The notes beneath the pieces are model-generated. The model had not been told where the DNA came from, searched no databases, and worked only from the letters and a program-made list of their open reading frames with translations. The position numbers and the translations under genes were made by a program. Below, in pieces: positions 29,077-37,243 of a stretch of 64,000 nt of DNA (position 1 is the stretch's first letter; each line of letters opens with the position of its first letter). The DNA lies in NCBI RefSeq assembly GCF_000472925.1, contig NZ_AXAS01000002.1, forward strand, positions 248,001 through 312,000, given 5' to 3'. This DNA comes from Bradyrhizobium sp. Ec3.3 (GTDB lineage: Bacteria; Pseudomonadota; Alphaproteobacteria; Rhizobiales; Xanthobacteraceae).

Positions 29077-29112
29077 GTGCGCCACCGGAGCGCATCAGCC
29101 GCGGTGGCGCAC
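29077..29112 (-). repeat. Stem-loop between ytfQ and ytfR
   Basis: GTGCGCCACCG (29077-29087) and CGGTGGCGCAC (29102-29112) are exact 11-base inverted copies separated by 14 bases. On the minus strand the hairpin begins 8 bases after the ytfQ stop codon. No U-run follows, so it is more likely an mRNA-stability element giving excess binding protein than a terminator (inference). Confidence 0.7.
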
Positions 29113-29120
29113 GGGAGGGC

Positions 29121-30086
29121 TCAGTAACCAAGACCCTTCTTGCTGTCGTAGACCTTCTGCGGATCGTCGGAGGCGGTGTAGAGCTTCGATTCCGTCTGGA
29201 TCCACTTCGGCGGAACGGTGCCCTTGTCCTTGAAGGCGGCAATGACGTCGAGCGCGGGCCCTGCCATGTTCGGCGTCAGCTCCACCGTGGCATTGGCTTC
29301 GCCTGCGGACATCGCCTTGAAGATGTCGGGAACCGCGTCGATCGAGACGGTCAGGACGTCCTTGCCGGGCTTGAGGCCGGCTTCCTTCATGGCCTGGATC
29401 GCGCCGACCATCATGTCGTCATTATGCGCATAGACCGCGCAGATCGACTTGCCGCCGCCTTCCGCCTTGATGAAGCTCTCCATCACTTCCTTGCCCTTGG
29501 CGCGGGTGAAGTCGCCGGTCTGGCTCCGCACCACTTTCAGGTTCGGATGCTTGGCGACGACGGAGTCAAAGCCCTTCTTGCGGTTGGTGGCGACGCTGGC
29601 GCCGACCGTGCCCTGCAATTCGACGACATTGCAGGCCTTCTCGCCGACCGTCTTGGCGAGCCACTCGCCGGCGACGGCACCTTCGTGCACGCTGTCCGAG
29701 GTGACCGCGGTCAGATAGAGGTCCTTGCCGGAGGGATCGATGTCGCGGTCGAGCAGTACGACCGGGATCTTGGCTTCCTTGGCCTCCTTCAGGACCGCGT
29801 CCCATCCGGTCGAGACGACCGGCGCAAGGAAGATCGCGTCGACGTTCTGAGCGATGAAGGACCGGATCGCCTTGATCTGGTTCTCCTGCTTCTGCTGGGC
29901 GTCGGCGATCTTCAGGTTGACCTGCCGCTTGGCTGCTTCCTGCTTGGAGACCGAGGTCTCAGCGGCGCGCCATCCGGATTCCGATCCGATCTGCGAAAAA
30001 CCGATCGTGAGCTGGCCGGCATTGGCCGGCAGCGAAAGCAGCAGCGCGGCCGTGGCGCTGGCCGCAAAGAGGGCTTTGAGGGTCAT
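29121..30086 (-). CDS. ytfQ: Galactofuranose/arabinose-type periplasmic binding protein YtfQ
   Basis: This 321-residue periplasmic protein has a signal peptide (LFAASATAALLLSLPANA, cleavage near residue 23). The mature start QLTIGFSQIGSESGWRAAET is a YtfQ signature, followed by VDAIFLAPVVSTGWDAVL and YAHNDDMMVGAIQAMKEAG. It delivers galactofuranose or arabinofuranose to YtfRT-YjfF. ATG 30086 gives the intact signal peptide; an upstream in-frame ATG would add a non-hydrophobic stretch. Confidence 0.92.
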   Translation of the reverse strand: MTLKALFAASATAALLLSLPANAGQLTIGFSQIGSESGWRAAETSVSKQEAAKRQVNLKIADAQQKQENQIKAIRSFIAQNVDAIFLAPVVSTGWDAVLKEAKEAKIPVVLLDRDIDPSGKDLYLTAVTSDSVHEGAVAGEWLAKTVGEKACNVVELQGTVGASVATNRKKGFDSVVAKHPNLKVVRSQTGDFTRAKGKEVMESFIKAEGGGKSICAVYAHNDDMMVGAIQAMKEAGLKPGKDVLTVSIDAVPDIFKAMSAGEANATVELTPNMAGPALDVIAAFKDKGTVPPKWIQTESKLYTASDDPQKVYDSKKGLGY

Positions 30087-30127
30087 CAGGCGTGTCTCCC
30101 AAAAAATGTTTATCTCGGGTGCCAATT

Positions 30128-30220
30128 GGTATCATAGCACCTGCTAAACCGCCCCTCTGGGCGGCGGGAGGCACCATTTCACGGAAGTTCGGCGCTGTAT
30201 AGTAATATTATTTTACTATA
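30128..30220. promoter_or_regulatory. ytfQ: Candidate operators upstream of ytfQ
   Basis: Two sequences stand out in the ytfQ upstream region. GGTATCATAGCACC (30128-30141) is an imperfect palindrome resembling GntR/FadR-type operators. TATAGTAA-TATTATT-TTACTATA (30198-30220) is a perfect 8-base inverted repeat, very AT-rich for this genome. They are about 42 and 112 bp before the start codon. The GntR regulator in the same operon is the natural candidate ligand, but this is untested inference. The rest of 30087-30352 shows nothing else. Confidence 0.45.
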
Positions 30221-30352
30221 TGACTGATCCCCGGATTTGTCGTCGACACGCGCCGCGGCCCTACTTTGCATGGGGTTGTTTTCGATAGTTTTGCGGAGGC
30301 AAGGCCAGCACCGGCTTTGAACGCGGTCTACGCCGATGCTGGCACCCCAGCG

Positions 30353-31543
30353 TTACAGCAGCTTCCGTTGCGCCAGGTTCTTCATCAGCGCGCCGATGCC
30401 GAAGCTCCAGGGCTCGCACTCGTCGCTCGTGCGCATGCGATTGGTGAGCTTGCCGAGCTCGGGCGCAGCGATCGTGACGATGTCGTCGTGCTTGTGGGTG
30501 AAGCCCTGCCCCGGCGCATCGCGATCATCGACCGGCGCGAACATCGTGCCGAGGAACAGCACGAAGCCGTCCGGATATTGATGCACGCTGCCAATCGTCT
30601 GCGCGACGAGATCAGTGGGATCGCGGCTGATCTTGCTGATCGAGGAATGGCCGTTGAGCACAAAACCGTCCTGCCCCTTCACATTGAGGCTGATGTCCAG
30701 CTTGCGTGCGTCATCGAGAGAGAACGTGTCGTCGAACAGCCGCAGCAGCGGGCCGATGGCGCAGGAGGCGTTGTTGTCCTTGGCCTTCGACAACAGCAGC
30801 GCCGAGCGGCCCTCGAAGTCGCGCAGGTTCACGTCATTGCCGAGCGCTCCGCCGACGATCTTGCCGCGGCTCGAGACGAACAGCACCAGTTCCGGCTCCG
30901 GATTGTTCCAGGTCGATTTCGGATGCAGTCCGGCATCCATGCCGGCGCCGACCGACGACAGCACCGGCGCCTTGGTGAAGACCTCCGCATCGGGGCCGAT
31001 GCCGACTTCGAGATATTGGCTCCATGCGTTCTGCTCGATCAGCACCTGCTTCAGCCGCATAGCCCCCTCCGAGCCGGGCTTGAGCTTCGACAGATCGTCG
31101 CCAATCAGCCGCGTCACCTCTTTCCGGATCGCTTCGGCCGAGGCCGGGTTGCCCTTCGCCCGCTCCTCGATCACGCGCTCCAGCATGGAGACGGCAAAGG
31201 TCACGCCGGCGGCCTTCAGGGTTTGAAGATCGACCGGCGCGAGCAGCCAGGGTTTTTGCCGGTCGCGCTGGTCGGGCGGCGTGTTCGCCGCAATCGCCTC
31301 GAGATCGCCGATCCGCTCACCCTTGGTCTCGCTCACCGCCTTTGCCGGATCGGCCTCCTCGCACAGCGAGCTGATGGTCGGAAACCGCGCGGTGACGTCG
31401 AACACGCCATCGCTGCGCACCGCGACCACGGCAGGACCATTGACCTGCGGCAGCCAGACGCGTCCGACCAGCGTGCCGCGCGTCCCGTCCTCCGGCAAAA
31501 CGTCCTTCGCCGTCAGTGTCATCCTGGCCGTTTCCGACTTCAT
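30353..31543 (-). CDS. FAH-family protein, likely 2-keto-3-deoxy sugar-acid dehydratase
   Basis: This 396-residue protein has a C-terminal fumarylacetoacetate-hydrolase fold (from about residue 150), including VGIGPDAEVFTKAPVL, NNPEPELVLFVSSRGK, GNDVNLRDFEGRSALLLSKA and FVLFLGTMFAPVDDRD. The long N-terminal extension is typical of 2-keto-3-deoxy-arabinonate dehydratase-type members rather than of true FAH. Beside an arabinose/galactose oxidative cluster it likely makes alpha-ketoglutarate semialdehyde from 2-keto-3-deoxy-arabonate. ATG 31543 is chosen for AAGGA 9 bases upstream. It shares the strand of ytfQ but has a 266-bp gap. Confidence 0.75.
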   Translation of the reverse strand: MKSETARMTLTAKDVLPEDGTRGTLVGRVWLPQVNGPAVVAVRSDGVFDVTARFPTISSLCEEADPAKAVSETKGERIGDLEAIAANTPPDQRDRQKPWLLAPVDLQTLKAAGVTFAVSMLERVIEERAKGNPASAEAIRKEVTRLIGDDLSKLKPGSEGAMRLKQVLIEQNAWSQYLEVGIGPDAEVFTKAPVLSSVGAGMDAGLHPKSTWNNPEPELVLFVSSRGKIVGGALGNDVNLRDFEGRSALLLSKAKDNNASCAIGPLLRLFDDTFSLDDARKLDISLNVKGQDGFVLNGHSSISKISRDPTDLVAQTIGSVHQYPDGFVLFLGTMFAPVDDRDAPGQGFTHKHDDIVTIAAPELGKLTNRMRTSDECEPWSFGIGALMKNLAQRKLL

Positions 31544-31864
31544 TGTATCGGTCCTTTTCTCATTCGTTGTCACCCGCGCGTGGCACGACAGACGCGCCGC
31601 TCGCCAGCACCAAAAACACCATTTGCGGGCGCTCCGCTACTGGGCAGCGCGCGATTCAATCTCACCGCGCGCCCTCGCCTATTGCACCGCGGAACCATTT
31701 GCGACGCAACAATCAAAATGAGACTGCCCGTTAAGCCACGCATGGCTCCGACGCGTGCGCTGCATCCGAGTTCGGTTAGCCTTCATTCAAGAACCGTGAG
31801 CCTCGTGCCAACGAGCTACCGGCAAATAATGACGACAAGAATGACGACTAAAGGGAGGAGAGCA
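31544..31864. other. Divergent intergenic region, 321 bp
   Basis: This gap separates the minus-strand FAH-family gene from the plus-strand binding-protein gene, so it must hold two promoters. The decamer ACCATTTGCG occurs twice in direct orientation (31618-31627 and 31694-31703), 76 bp apart. An AraC-type activator could use direct repeats, but the spacing is wide. The strong ribosome site GGGAGGAGA precedes the plus-strand gene. No small gene or RNA is apparent. Confidence 0.4.
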
Positions 31865-33115
31865 ATGTTGAAAGGCAGTGTGGGACTCATCGCGCTGAGC
31901 AGCCTGTTGCTTTCGGGCGCAGCCATGGCTCAGGAGAAGATCAAGGTCGGCGTCACCGCAACCCTCGAAGGCACCTACACCGTGCTCGGCGAGGACGGCA
32001 TCCGCGGCCATCAGACCGCGCTCAACGTGCTCGGCAAGAAGGTCGGCGACAAGGAACTCGAATTCATCATCGCCTCGACCGATGCAACGCCCGACTCCGC
32101 CGTGCGCGCCGTGCGCAAGCTCATCGAGCAAGACAAGGTGCAGATCCTGCTCTCGCCGCTGTCCGGCGACGAAGGCATCGCCGTGAAGAACTTCGCCAAA
32201 ACCCATCCGGAGCTGACCTTCATCAACGCGGCCTCGGGCGCCCAGGAAACCACCTTTGTCGATCCCGCGCCGAACTTCTTCCGCTACAACATGGACGGCG
32301 CGCAGTGGCAGGTCGGCCTCGGCAAATACGCCTATGAGAACAAGGGCTATCGCAAGATCGCGACGGTCGGCGAGGACTACTCCTTCATCTACACGCAGGT
32401 GTTCGGGCTGGTGCTCGAATTCTGCGGCATGGGCGGACAGGTCACCAATCGGCAATGGGTACCGCTCGGCACCAAGGACTTTGCCTCGGTCATTGCCGCA
32501 CTGCCCGACGATGTCGATGCGATCTATCTGGGCTTGGGCGGCGCCGACGCCGTCAACTTCCTCAACCAGTACCAGCAGGCCGGCGGCAAGGCGCATCTGA
32601 TGGGCGGCTCGATCATGATCGACCAGACCATCCTGTCCTCCAAGGGCAACGCCAAGAACGCACTGATCGGCACGCTGGCGGCGAGCGGACAGGCTGACAC
32701 CTGGGAGGATCCCGGCTGGCAGAAGTTCGTGAAGGATTATCAGGACGCCTTCCCGCCGAACAAGCGCTTCCCGAGCCCGTCGCTGCTCGCGACCAACTAT
32801 TACGGCTCGACCATGGCGCTGATCCTTGGCCTGCGCGCCGTCAACGGCGACCTCTCCAACAACCAGGAGAAGTTCAAGGCAGCGCTCGCCAAGCTCGAGA
32901 TCGACGCGCCGAACGGCAAGATCAAGCTCGACTCCAACCGCCAGGCAATCGGCACCAACTTCGTGACCGAGGTCGTCGATGACGGCAAGGGCGCGCTGTT
33001 CTCGAAGGTCGTGAAAGTGATCCCGAATGTGAACCAGACCCTCGGCTACGATCCGGCGGTGTTCGCCAAGATCGGACTGCCGAGCCGTTCAGTACCGGAA
33101 TGTAAGAAGTACTGA
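31865..33115 (+). CDS. Branched-chain-amino-acid/amide-type (HAAT) periplasmic binding protein
   Basis: This 416-residue type I periplasmic binding protein has a signal peptide ending AAMAQ (about residue 23). The mature start KIKVGVTATLEGTYTVLGED shows the LivJ-like fold, followed by LLSPLSGDEGIAVKNFAKTH and FFRYNMDGAQWQVGLGKYAY. Proteins of this family bind amino acids, amides, urea or aromatic acids. It heads a large catabolic locus with LivHMGF-type partners further on, so the ligand is probably that pathway's substrate. The start is supported by the GGGAGGAGA site 6 bases upstream. Confidence 0.9.
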   Translation: MLKGSVGLIALSSLLLSGAAMAQEKIKVGVTATLEGTYTVLGEDGIRGHQTALNVLGKKVGDKELEFIIASTDATPDSAVRAVRKLIEQDKVQILLSPLSGDEGIAVKNFAKTHPELTFINAASGAQETTFVDPAPNFFRYNMDGAQWQVGLGKYAYENKGYRKIATVGEDYSFIYTQVFGLVLEFCGMGGQVTNRQWVPLGTKDFASVIAALPDDVDAIYLGLGGADAVNFLNQYQQAGGKAHLMGGSIMIDQTILSSKGNAKNALIGTLAASGQADTWEDPGWQKFVKDYQDAFPPNKRFPSPSLLATNYYGSTMALILGLRAVNGDLSNNQEKFKAALAKLEIDAPNGKIKLDSNRQAIGTNFVTEVVDDGKGALFSKVVKVIPNVNQTLGYDPAVFAKIGLPSRSVPECKKY

Positions 33116-33242
33116 CGCAATCACGTTCGCAACTGCGGCGACCGGGGAGCGATTTGCGAGGCGCGGATCTCACCGCCCTTGCAATCTCTCCCCGGTTGTT
33201 GAACGCTAACGGCAAAACAACAGAACATCGGGAGGGGATGGC

Positions 33243-34070
33243 ATGAGCCGGGCGCTCGCCGTCTTCCACGGCCGGTTCGGTCGGGCGACGGTCTATCAGT
33301 TGAACCGCCCTTTCAACATCCACGCGCATCGCGAGGGTCATCTGATCTTCCATGTCGGCGGCATGCCCGCGTGCATCGACGTTTGCGACGGCCGCTTCCA
33401 GCTCAATGAAACTTCCGTTGTCGCCGTCAACCCCTGGGAACCGCACAATTTCCTGCCCTCCGATCTCGACGCCGGCGCGATCTTCTTCGTGCTCTACGTC
33501 AACGCCGAGTGGTTCGCGCCCGATGCGCCCGGCGCCGACCGGCTGCGTTTCGGCCGCACCCAATTCAAGCGCACGCCGGCGCTCGATAAGCACATCCGCA
33601 GGACCGCGGCGCTGGTGTGCGGCGCGCCCTCGCTCTCGAGCCTCGACTCCGAGCTCAGGCGACTGATCGACATCTGCTACGACGAAAGCTGGCAGCAGGC
33701 CGAGATCGCCCGCGATACCCGCGCGGCCGGCGCCGTTACCGATTTTCGCGTGCGCAAATGCATCAAGCTGATGTCCGAAAGTCCGGGCGCCGAGATGGAG
33801 CTCGACACCATCGCTCGTGAATCCGGCCTGTCGCGGCCGCATTTCTACCGCCTGTTCCGCACCCAGACCGGCGTGACCCCGCATCTCTATCTCAACACGC
33901 TGATCATGGAGCAGGCGCTGGAGGCGCTGGTCGCGAGCGAAGCGCCGATCGCCGATATCGGCTTCGATCTCGGCTTCTCCTCGCAGAGTGGTTTCACCCG
34001 CTTCTTCGCTGCCAATGTCGGCATGGCCCCGACCGATTATCGCCGCGCAGCCAAGGTTTTGCGCGCATAA
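33243..34070 (+). CDS. AraC-family transcriptional regulator
   Basis: This 275-residue regulator has an N-terminal cupin-like ligand domain (RPFNIHAHREGHLIFHVGG, VAVNPWEPHNFLPSD) and a C-terminal double-HTH AraC domain (from about residue 170). The second HTH reads IADIGFDLGFSSQSGFTRFF, the usual AraC signature. It sits between the binding-protein gene and the permease genes and likely activates the catabolic locus when its substrate is present. GGGAGGGGATGGC precedes ATG 33243. Confidence 0.93.
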   Translation: MSRALAVFHGRFGRATVYQLNRPFNIHAHREGHLIFHVGGMPACIDVCDGRFQLNETSVVAVNPWEPHNFLPSDLDAGAIFFVLYVNAEWFAPDAPGADRLRFGRTQFKRTPALDKHIRRTAALVCGAPSLSSLDSELRRLIDICYDESWQQAEIARDTRAAGAVTDFRVRKCIKLMSESPGAEMELDTIARESGLSRPHFYRLFRTQTGVTPHLYLNTLIMEQALEALVASEAPIADIGFDLGFSSQSGFTRFFAANVGMAPTDYRRAAKVLRA

Positions 34071-34376
34071 AGCCGCGCGCGAAAAGATACTCTCGATCAA
34101 ACACCCTCCTCGCCTCCTCGCTAGGATACACGGAACGCGATCCCGAAAGAGGATCGCGAACCCAGGGAGATGCACGTCCATGGCAGGGCTAGCAGCCGGT
34201 GACGGTCTGCCTGCCCCCTCTCCCCGCCTGCGGGGAGAGGGTTGGGGCGAGGGGGAGCCTCCGCGAGGTCGGTGGCGGTTGGACCCGTGGTCCCCTCCCC
34301 TCACCCCGAATTTGCGCGTTGCGCAAATTCCGACCTCTCCCCGCGAGCGGGGCGAGGTGAAGAGCGAGCGGCCATC
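34071..34376. repeat. Intergenic palindromic repeats, 306 bp
   Basis: Three hairpins fill this gap. CGCGATCC (34136-34143) pairs with GGATCGCG (34151-34158) and may end the AraC transcript. CTCTCCCCGC (34218-34227) pairs with GCGGGGAGAG (34230-34239). AATTTGCGC (34309-34317) pairs with GCGCAAATT (34321-34329), flanked by CTCACCCC and CTCTCCCCG blocks. The latter two belong to a dispersed CTCTCCCCG-rich repeat also seen near 20.5 and 62.9 kb. No gene is visible. Confidence 0.65.
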
Positions 34377-35387
34377 ATGACCCGCTTTGTCGAACGCCAT
34401 CCCGCCTGGGCGCTGATCGTCATCATCGCGATTGCGCTCGCGCTATGGCTGATCTTCGCGGTCTGGCCGCCGGGGCTGGAAGAGGCGATCGGCCGCAAGC
34501 GGGTGTTCCTCAACGCCGTCTTCAACGGCATCACGCTCGGCGGGCTGTACTTCCTGGTCGCGAGCGGCTTCACGCTGATCTTCGGCCTGATGCGCAACGT
34601 CAATCTCGCGCACGGCTCGCTCTATCTGTTCGGCGGCTATGTCGGCTACGCCATCAGCGCCTCGACCGGCTCGTGGATTCTGAGCTTCATCATCGCCTTC
34701 ATCCTGACAGCGCTGGTCGGCATCCTGCTCCAGGTCATCGTCTTCCGCCGCATGGAGGGCCAGGACCTGCGCCAGACCATGGTGACGATCGGGCTCTCGA
34801 TCGTGTTTGCCGACCTGATGCTGTGGGCCGCCGGCGGCGACTTCTACCAGATCCCGACCCCGAGCTGGCTGATCGGCCCCATCGAGCTGCCGCTGATCAC
34901 GGCGCTCAAATCCTCGGGTGAGCCGGTCTATCTGCGCTATCCGCTGGTGCGGCTCGTGATCTTCGCGGCGTCCGTGGTGATCGGGATCGCGATGTGGCTG
35001 GCGCTCAACCGCACGCGGATCGGCATGATCATCCGCGCCGGGGTCGATGACCGCGACATCCTCGCCGCGACCGGCGTACGCATCCAGGTCGTGTTCGTAC
35101 TGGTGTTTGCGCTGGGCGCCGGACTCGCCGGCATTGCCGGCGTCGTCGGCGGCACGTTTCAATCGCTCTCGCCGGGCGAGGACATCCGCTTCCTGCTCGC
35201 CTCGCTCGTGGTCGTGATCGTCGGCGGCATGGGCTCAATCCCGGGCGCCGCCCTCGGCGCCCTAATCATCGGCCTCGCCGAGCAGCTCGGCTCGGTCTAC
35301 ATCCCGACCTATGCGATCGTCGTGACCTTCCTGATCATGGTGCTGGTGCTGGCACTCCGGCCGCAAGGCCTGCTCGCGAGGCGCTGA
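34377..35387 (+). CDS. LivH-type ABC transporter permease
   Basis: This 336-residue membrane protein has an N-terminal extra helix (ALIVIIAIALALWLIFAV) and then the LivH core, including FNGITLGGLYFLVASGFTLI and GLMRNVNLAHGSLYLFGGYV. It also contains RAGVDDRDILAATGV and the conserved SLVVVIVGGMGSIPGAALGA. It forms the channel for a HAAT importer with the next permease (one base apart). It opens an 18-gene co-directional run ending at 54023. Confidence 0.93.
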   Translation: MTRFVERHPAWALIVIIAIALALWLIFAVWPPGLEEAIGRKRVFLNAVFNGITLGGLYFLVASGFTLIFGLMRNVNLAHGSLYLFGGYVGYAISASTGSWILSFIIAFILTALVGILLQVIVFRRMEGQDLRQTMVTIGLSIVFADLMLWAAGGDFYQIPTPSWLIGPIELPLITALKSSGEPVYLRYPLVRLVIFAASVVIGIAMWLALNRTRIGMIIRAGVDDRDILAATGVRIQVVFVLVFALGAGLAGIAGVVGGTFQSLSPGEDIRFLLASLVVVIVGGMGSIPGAALGALIIGLAEQLGSVYIPTYAIVVTFLIMVLVLALRPQGLLARR

Positions 35388-35388
35388 C

Positions 35389-36468
35389 ATGTCGCTCACC
35401 CACGACGCACGCGTTCCCGTTCGCACCGCCTCCGGCGTGCAGCGGCCCGCGTTGCGTGGCTGGCCGGAGATCGACAATCCCGCCGCCTGGATCGTCGCGA
35501 TCGTCCTTTTGATCATGCCGCTGATCGCCAACGGCTTCTTCCTGATCGAGATCTTTGCGACCACGCTGATCCTCGGCACCATCGCGCTGAGCCTGATGTT
35601 CCTCGCTGGCTATGGCGGCATGGTCAGCCTGATGCAGCTCACCGTGGCGGGCTTTGCCGCCTACATGGTCGCGGTGTTCGGCACCAGCGACAACGCCAAT
35701 ATCAGCCTGGGCTGGCCGTGGTGGCTTGCGGTCCCCATGGCGCTCGCGCTCGCCACCGCGTTCGGCTCGCTCGGCGGCGCGCTCGCGGTGCGGACCGAGG
35801 GCATCTACACCATCATGATCACGCTCGCGATCGGCGCGGCGTTCTACTACTTCACCAACCAGAACTGGGCGATCTTCAACGGCCACACCGGCATCAACAA
35901 CGTCGGCACGCCGCGCTTCTGGGGCGTCAACTGGCGCGCCGATATTCCCTTCTATTACATCGTGCTCGGCGTCGCCGCGCTCTGCTACTTCGCGGTCGAA
36001 TACATCTCGCGGGCGCCGTTCGGTCTGGCCCTGCAAGGCGTGCGCGATAATCCGCGCCGCATGGCGGCGCTCGGCTTCAACGTCAATGCCCATCGCGTCG
36101 CCGCCTACGCGTTTGCGTCCTTCGTCGCGGCGCTTGCCGGCGTGCTGCAGGTCTGGAACTACCGGCAGATCTCGCCCGGCTCGGTCAGCGTCGGCGCCTG
36201 CATCGACATTCTCATCATTGCGATCGTCGGCGGCATCACGCGGCCTATCGGCCCTTACATCGGCGCGCTGATCTTCGTGCTGCTGCGCACCTTCGCGCTC
36301 GACTTCCTGGTCAAGATCGGGCTCGACGGCAACCGTTTCCGGCTGCTGATCGGGCTCGGCTTCCTCGCCATCGTGTTCTGGTCGTCGGATGGCGTCATCG
36401 GACTCTGGCAGCGCTGGCGCGAGCGACTGAGCACGCCTCGTTCAAGCGGAGGCCGCGGTCATGGATAG
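35389..36468 (+). CDS. LivM-type ABC transporter permease
   Basis: This 359-residue membrane protein has the LivM layout: a hydrophobic core with LMFLAGYGGMVSLMQLTVAGF, then GALAVRTEGIYTIMITLAI, GLALQGVRDNPRRMAALGFN and IIAIVGGITRPIGPYIGAL. Nine or so hydrophobic segments are evident. It starts one base after the first permease and overlaps the ATPase gene by 8 bp. Confidence 0.93.
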   Translation: MSLTHDARVPVRTASGVQRPALRGWPEIDNPAAWIVAIVLLIMPLIANGFFLIEIFATTLILGTIALSLMFLAGYGGMVSLMQLTVAGFAAYMVAVFGTSDNANISLGWPWWLAVPMALALATAFGSLGGALAVRTEGIYTIMITLAIGAAFYYFTNQNWAIFNGHTGINNVGTPRFWGVNWRADIPFYYIVLGVAALCYFAVEYISRAPFGLALQGVRDNPRRMAALGFNVNAHRVAAYAFASFVAALAGVLQVWNYRQISPGSVSVGACIDILIIAIVGGITRPIGPYIGALIFVLLRTFALDFLVKIGLDGNRFRLLIGLGFLAIVFWSSDGVIGLWQRWRERLSTPRSSGGRGHG

Positions 36469-37243
36469 CGTCGCCCATCGCCTCTCGGCCGTCGGCGCCG
36501 GCGCCGCGCTTGAGCTACGCGGCGTGACGCGGCTGTTCGGCGCGCTCGCGGCGCTGACCGACGTCACCATCACCGTCCGCCCCGGCGAGCGGCGCGCGGT
36601 GCTCGGCTCCAACGGCGCCGGCAAGACTACGCTGTTCAACTGCATCACCGGCGACTTCCCGCTCTCCTCCGGCACCATCCGTTTCTTCGGCGAGGACATT
36701 ACGCACTTCCCGCCCTATGAGCGCATCCGCCGCGGCCTGCGCCGAACCTACCAGATCTCTGCGCTATTCCCCGGCCTCACCGTGCAGGACAACGTCTACC
36801 TCGCCTGCCGCGGCGTCTCGCGCGGACGCTTCTCGCTCCTGCGGCCAGGCCAGAACGACGCGCTGATGCATGCCGCCGAAAATCTCGTGCAGGCGGTGCA
36901 TCTGACAAACGTCAGGGATCAGCGTGTCGCCGAGCTCGCGCATGGCCAGCAGCGTCAGCTCGAGATCGCGCTGGCGCTGGCCGGCGCCCCGCGCTTCGTG
37001 CTGTTCGACGAGCCGGCCGCGGGCCTCTCGCCGGCCGAGCGGCTGGAACTGATCGAGATCCTGACGTCGTTGCCTGCCCATATCGGCTACATCATCATCG
37101 AGCACGACATGGACGTGGCGCTGCGCGTCGTCGAGAGCGTCACGATGATGCACAACGGCCGCATCTTCAAGGAAGGCCTGCCGCAGGAGATCCAGTCCGA
37201 CCCCGAGGTCCAGGAGCTCTATCTCGGAGGCGGTCATGAATGA
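36461..37243 (+). CDS. LivG-type ABC transporter ATP-binding protein
   Basis: This 260-residue ATPase has Walker A GSNGAGKT (residues 49-56), RRTYQISALFPGLTVQDNV in the Q-loop region, and Walker B FVLFDEPAAGLSPAE. The ABC signature is degenerate, LAHGQQRQLEIA instead of LSGGQ, a variant seen in some LivG proteins. The gene overlaps both neighbours by 8 bp. Its partner ATPase is the N-terminal half of the next protein. Confidence 0.92.
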   Translation: MDSVAHRLSAVGAGAALELRGVTRLFGALAALTDVTITVRPGERRAVLGSNGAGKTTLFNCITGDFPLSSGTIRFFGEDITHFPPYERIRRGLRRTYQISALFPGLTVQDNVYLACRGVSRGRFSLLRPGQNDALMHAAENLVQAVHLTNVRDQRVAELAHGQQRQLEIALALAGAPRFVLFDEPAAGLSPAERLELIEILTSLPAHIGYIIIEHDMDVALRVVESVTMMHNGRIFKEGLPQEIQSDPEVQELYLGGGHE

